DNA from: an uncultured Acidobacteriota bacterium
GTDB taxonomy: Bacteria; Acidobacteriota; Terriglobia; Terriglobales; Acidobacteriaceae
Assembly (NCBI GenBank): GCA_903832475.1
Contig: CAILBQ010000398.1
Location: forward strand, 1 to 8,087
Direction of reading: 5' to 3'
DNA length: 8,087 nt
Below the pieces are notes generated by a model. That model ran no database searches and was not told the origin of the DNA. It was given only the letters and a program-made list of their open reading frames with translations. Position numbers and translations under genes: made by a program. Positions within the stretch are counted from its first letter, which is position 1. Each line of letters begins with the position of its first letter. Positions 6,504 to 8,087 of this stretch are shown one piece after another.

Positions 6504-6824
6504 ATGACAGGTACCTTCCGTACGCGAGTAACGCTGGCCATGGTGGTTATGATGGCGAGCGCAGTTGGATTCGCCCAGTCCTCGGGTGAATCGGTCTATA
6601 AAGCAAGTTGTGCGAGTTGCCATGGCGCCAACGGAACGCCCAGTGCCGGTATGGCCAAGATGTTGAACGTAAAGCCTGTGTCAGATCCAGACATTCAGAA
6701 ACTTACACCCGAGCAGATGTTCACCTCCGTGAAGGAAGGCAAGAACAAGATGAAGCCCTTCAAGGACAAGCTGACGGATGCGCAGATCAAGGATTCGGTT
6801 ACGTACTACCGTTCGTTGAAGTAA
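6504..6824 (+). CDS. Small exported monoheme cytochrome c
   Basis: A 106-residue periplasmic electron carrier. A signal peptide (residues 1-24, cleavage after VGFA) leaves a mature domain of about 82 residues. The heme-binding CASCH motif is at 36-40, followed by GANGTPSAGMAK, typical of class I cytochromes. Met83 in KNKMKPF is the probable sixth iron ligand, and the closing helix LTDAQIKDSVTYYRSL matches the C-terminal helix of this fold. The architecture suits cytochrome_CBB3/c6-like (Cytochrome C oxidase cbb3-type subunit III-like) domains. The start has AAGGAG at 6490-6495, 8 bases upstream, and its GAAGGAGTT surroundings match those of the Spy-like gene. No redox partner gene is on the same strand; a convergent NHL propeller gene is next. 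The physiological partner (terminal oxidase, a quinoprotein dehydrogenase or other) cannot be told. Confidence 0.93.
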   Translation: MTGTFRTRVTLAMVVMMASAVGFAQSSGESVYKASCASCHGANGTPSAGMAKMLNVKPVSDPDIQKLTPEQMFTSVKEGKNKMKPFKDKLTDAQIKDSVTYYRSLK

Positions 6825-6845
6825 TCCGGCCAGGAATCGGCTGGA

Positions 6846-6897
6846 GCAGCGAAGCTGCGCGGTGAGCCGGCAGAGCGCGTGAGCGAGTCTCTGCCGG
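6846..6897. terminator. Tandem hairpins between convergent cytochrome and NHL genes
   Basis: CCGGCAGAG (6867-6875) pairs perfectly with CTCTGCCGG (6889-6897) over a 13-base loop. Just upstream GCAGC-GAA-GCTGC (6846-6858) makes a second small stem. Both are symmetrical in either direction and lie between two gene ends facing each other, so a bidirectional terminator is plausible. Neither has a downstream T-run. Two direct copies of CGGATTCGC follow (6895-6903, 6912-6920). The cluster could also be a REP-like extragenic repeat. Confidence 0.5.
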
Positions 6898-6977
6898 ATT
6901 CGCATCAGCGGCGGATTCGCGCAGCCGTTATGAAGAGCGGAGCGTAGCCCGACGACATGATGCGGCCAGCGTCTTAT

Positions 6978-8087
6978 TTATTTCTTGGGCGCGGTTTCGG
7001 CGGGTTTATCAGAGGATGCTGAACCCGCGGCTTTTTGACGGCGATCTGCCGCTTTCTGAAGTTCTTCTTCGCGGCGCGCTTTCTCGGTGGCAGCTTCGGC
7101 ATCCGTGACGTAGTGAAACATTTGCATTCGACCGGGATATTGTTCGGTGGTGAAGACGCGATTCTTCTTGTCGACGGCAACGCCGACGAGCGCCTTGAAC
7201 TGGCCAGGAAGTTCGCCGTGGCCGGTGCCGATGTAAGTCAGCAATTGTCCGTCGCGATTGAAGACCTGGAGGCGGTCTTCAAGCTCATCGGCCACCCAGA
7301 TGTGTCCGTCTCCGTCGACTGCGATGCCTTTAGGCCTGGCGAAGTACCCTGGTCCGTCGCCATGCTTGCCAAAAAGCGACACGAAGGCTCCGTCGGCATC
7401 AAAGATCTCCACACGGTTGTTGAGCGTGTCGGTCACATACACATTGCCGTCATTGTCCACGGCCACGCCCTGCGGCGCTCCGAAATCACCGGGGGTGGTC
7501 AGGTAGTGGTTCTTTCCGCCGGTGCCGATGCGGCGCAGCAGCTTGAGGCTGTCGGCGTCATATACGATGACCTGGTCCTGCTGGGTATCGACGACATAGA
7601 GAAAGCGGTTGGTGGTGTCGATGGCCAGGCCCACGGGATCGACCAGGCCTTCGGTGATTGCGTTTTCTACCTCGTGCTTAGCGTTGAGGATGGTGACGCG
7701 GTGCATCTTGCCGTCAGAGACGAAGAGCCGGTCGTCATCGTCGATTGCGAGTCCGTTGATCCAGCCGAAGTGGGCTTCGTATCCGTTCCGGATGAGCTGG
7801 GTCTCGCGCGTCTCGGTATTGAAGACGAAGACGGCGCCAACACGCTGATCGGCCACATAGACCAGGCCTTTGGAGTCGATCGCTATGCCGTAGGGGCCGA
7901 TGAGTTGGAAGGGGTAAGTCTTGGGATTGAATTTTTCGGTCTCAGACTGGCCGCCAGCAAGGCGATCCATCCATGTTGCCTTGGGCTTTGCAGTTGCTGC
8001 TGCGCTGTAGTCGATCTTCGATCCGGCAAAGTAGTCGAGCCAGTGGACCCTTGCAATGTTGGGCGGACCGGGCCAAACCAGCTTAGT
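6978..8087 (-). CDS. NHL-repeat six-bladed beta-propeller protein (5' partial)
   Basis: The minus-strand frame is open to the right edge: 39 codons precede the ATG at 7970, and they read sensibly (LVWPGPPNIARVHWLDYFAG), so the true start and any export signal lie outside. 369 residues are visible. From about 64 to 325 there are six NHL-type repeats, each with the pattern P-x-G-h-A-h-D...hhVhD...h-x-hF: GPYGIAID, INGLAIDD, PVGLAIDT, PQGVAVDN with VYVTDTLNNRVEIF, PKGIAVDG with IWVADELEDRLQVF, and LVGVAVDK. A lysine/glutamate/alanine-rich helical tail (about 329-369) follows, ending in PKK. NHL propellers are non-catalytic or ligand-binding scaffolds in many proteins; the enzymatic role here, if any, is unknown. 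From memory, similar Acidobacteria proteins with a WP-P-P-x-R-I opening often sit near c-type cytochromes, as here. The stop is at 6978-6980 and the hairpin cluster at 6846-6897 lies beyond it. Confidence 0.9.
   Translation of the reverse strand, partial: TKLVWPGPPNIARVHWLDYFAGSKIDYSAAATAKPKATWMDRLAGGQSETEKFNPKTYPFQLIGPYGIAIDSKGLVYVADQRVGAVFVFNTETRETQLIRNGYEAHFGWINGLAIDDDDRLFVSDGKMHRVTILNAKHEVENAITEGLVDPVGLAIDTTNRFLYVVDTQQDQVIVYDADSLKLLRRIGTGGKNHYLTTPGDFGAPQGVAVDNDGNVYVTDTLNNRVEIFDADGAFVSLFGKHGDGPGYFARPKGIAVDGDGHIWVADELEDRLQVFNRDGQLLTYIGTGHGELPGQFKALVGVAVDKKNRVFTTEQYPGRMQMFHYVTDAEAATEKARREEELQKAADRRQKAAGSASSDKPAETAPKK

Overview
The window (8,087 bases, moderately GC-rich) looks like chromosomal sequence from an Acidobacteriota member, most likely class Terriglobia (Acidobacteriaceae-like). 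This is inference from gene content read by eye: a retropepsin-like aspartyl protease joined to a domain I associate with Acidobacteria, a Spy-like secreted protein, a GH20 hexosaminidase with a long helical tail, and a cytochrome c beside a six-bladed NHL propeller. No database search was possible. There are no tRNAs, rRNAs, CRISPR arrays, transposases or phage genes.

Layout. 1-1113 (+): 3' part of an aspartyl-protease-domain protein that enters from the left. 1292-1738 (+): small exported Spy/LTxxQ-like protein, followed by a long hairpin (1754-1787). 1926-2609 (+): exported peptide methionine sulfoxide reductase MsrA. 2721-3101 (+): small DUF7009-like protein. 3118 to about 3897 (-): decayed remnant of a PQQ-dependent sugar/sorbosone dehydrogenase-type beta-propeller, with at least five frame breaks and no N-terminal part. 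3933-4139 (-): extremely acidic 68-residue protein with no Lys, Arg or His. 4140-4289: divergent intergenic region. 4290-6341 (+): GH20 beta-N-acetylhexosaminidase. 6504-6824 (+): small monoheme cytochrome c, with a CRP/FNR-like palindrome upstream. 6825-6977: convergent intergenic region with a strong hairpin. 6978-8087 (-): NHL-repeat propeller protein running off the right edge.

How the genes relate. Most products carry export signals, so this is a neighbourhood of cell-envelope genes: protein repair (MsrA), a possible periplasmic chaperone (Spy-like), amino-sugar polymer breakdown (GH20) and electron transfer (cytochrome c). Gaps of roughly 100-180 bases between same-strand genes, plus hairpins, suggest mostly single-gene transcription units. 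I see no coherent new defence or mobile system. The items most worth following are the mapped pseudogene, the base-free acidic mini-protein, the protease fusion, and the palindrome upstream of the cytochrome gene.
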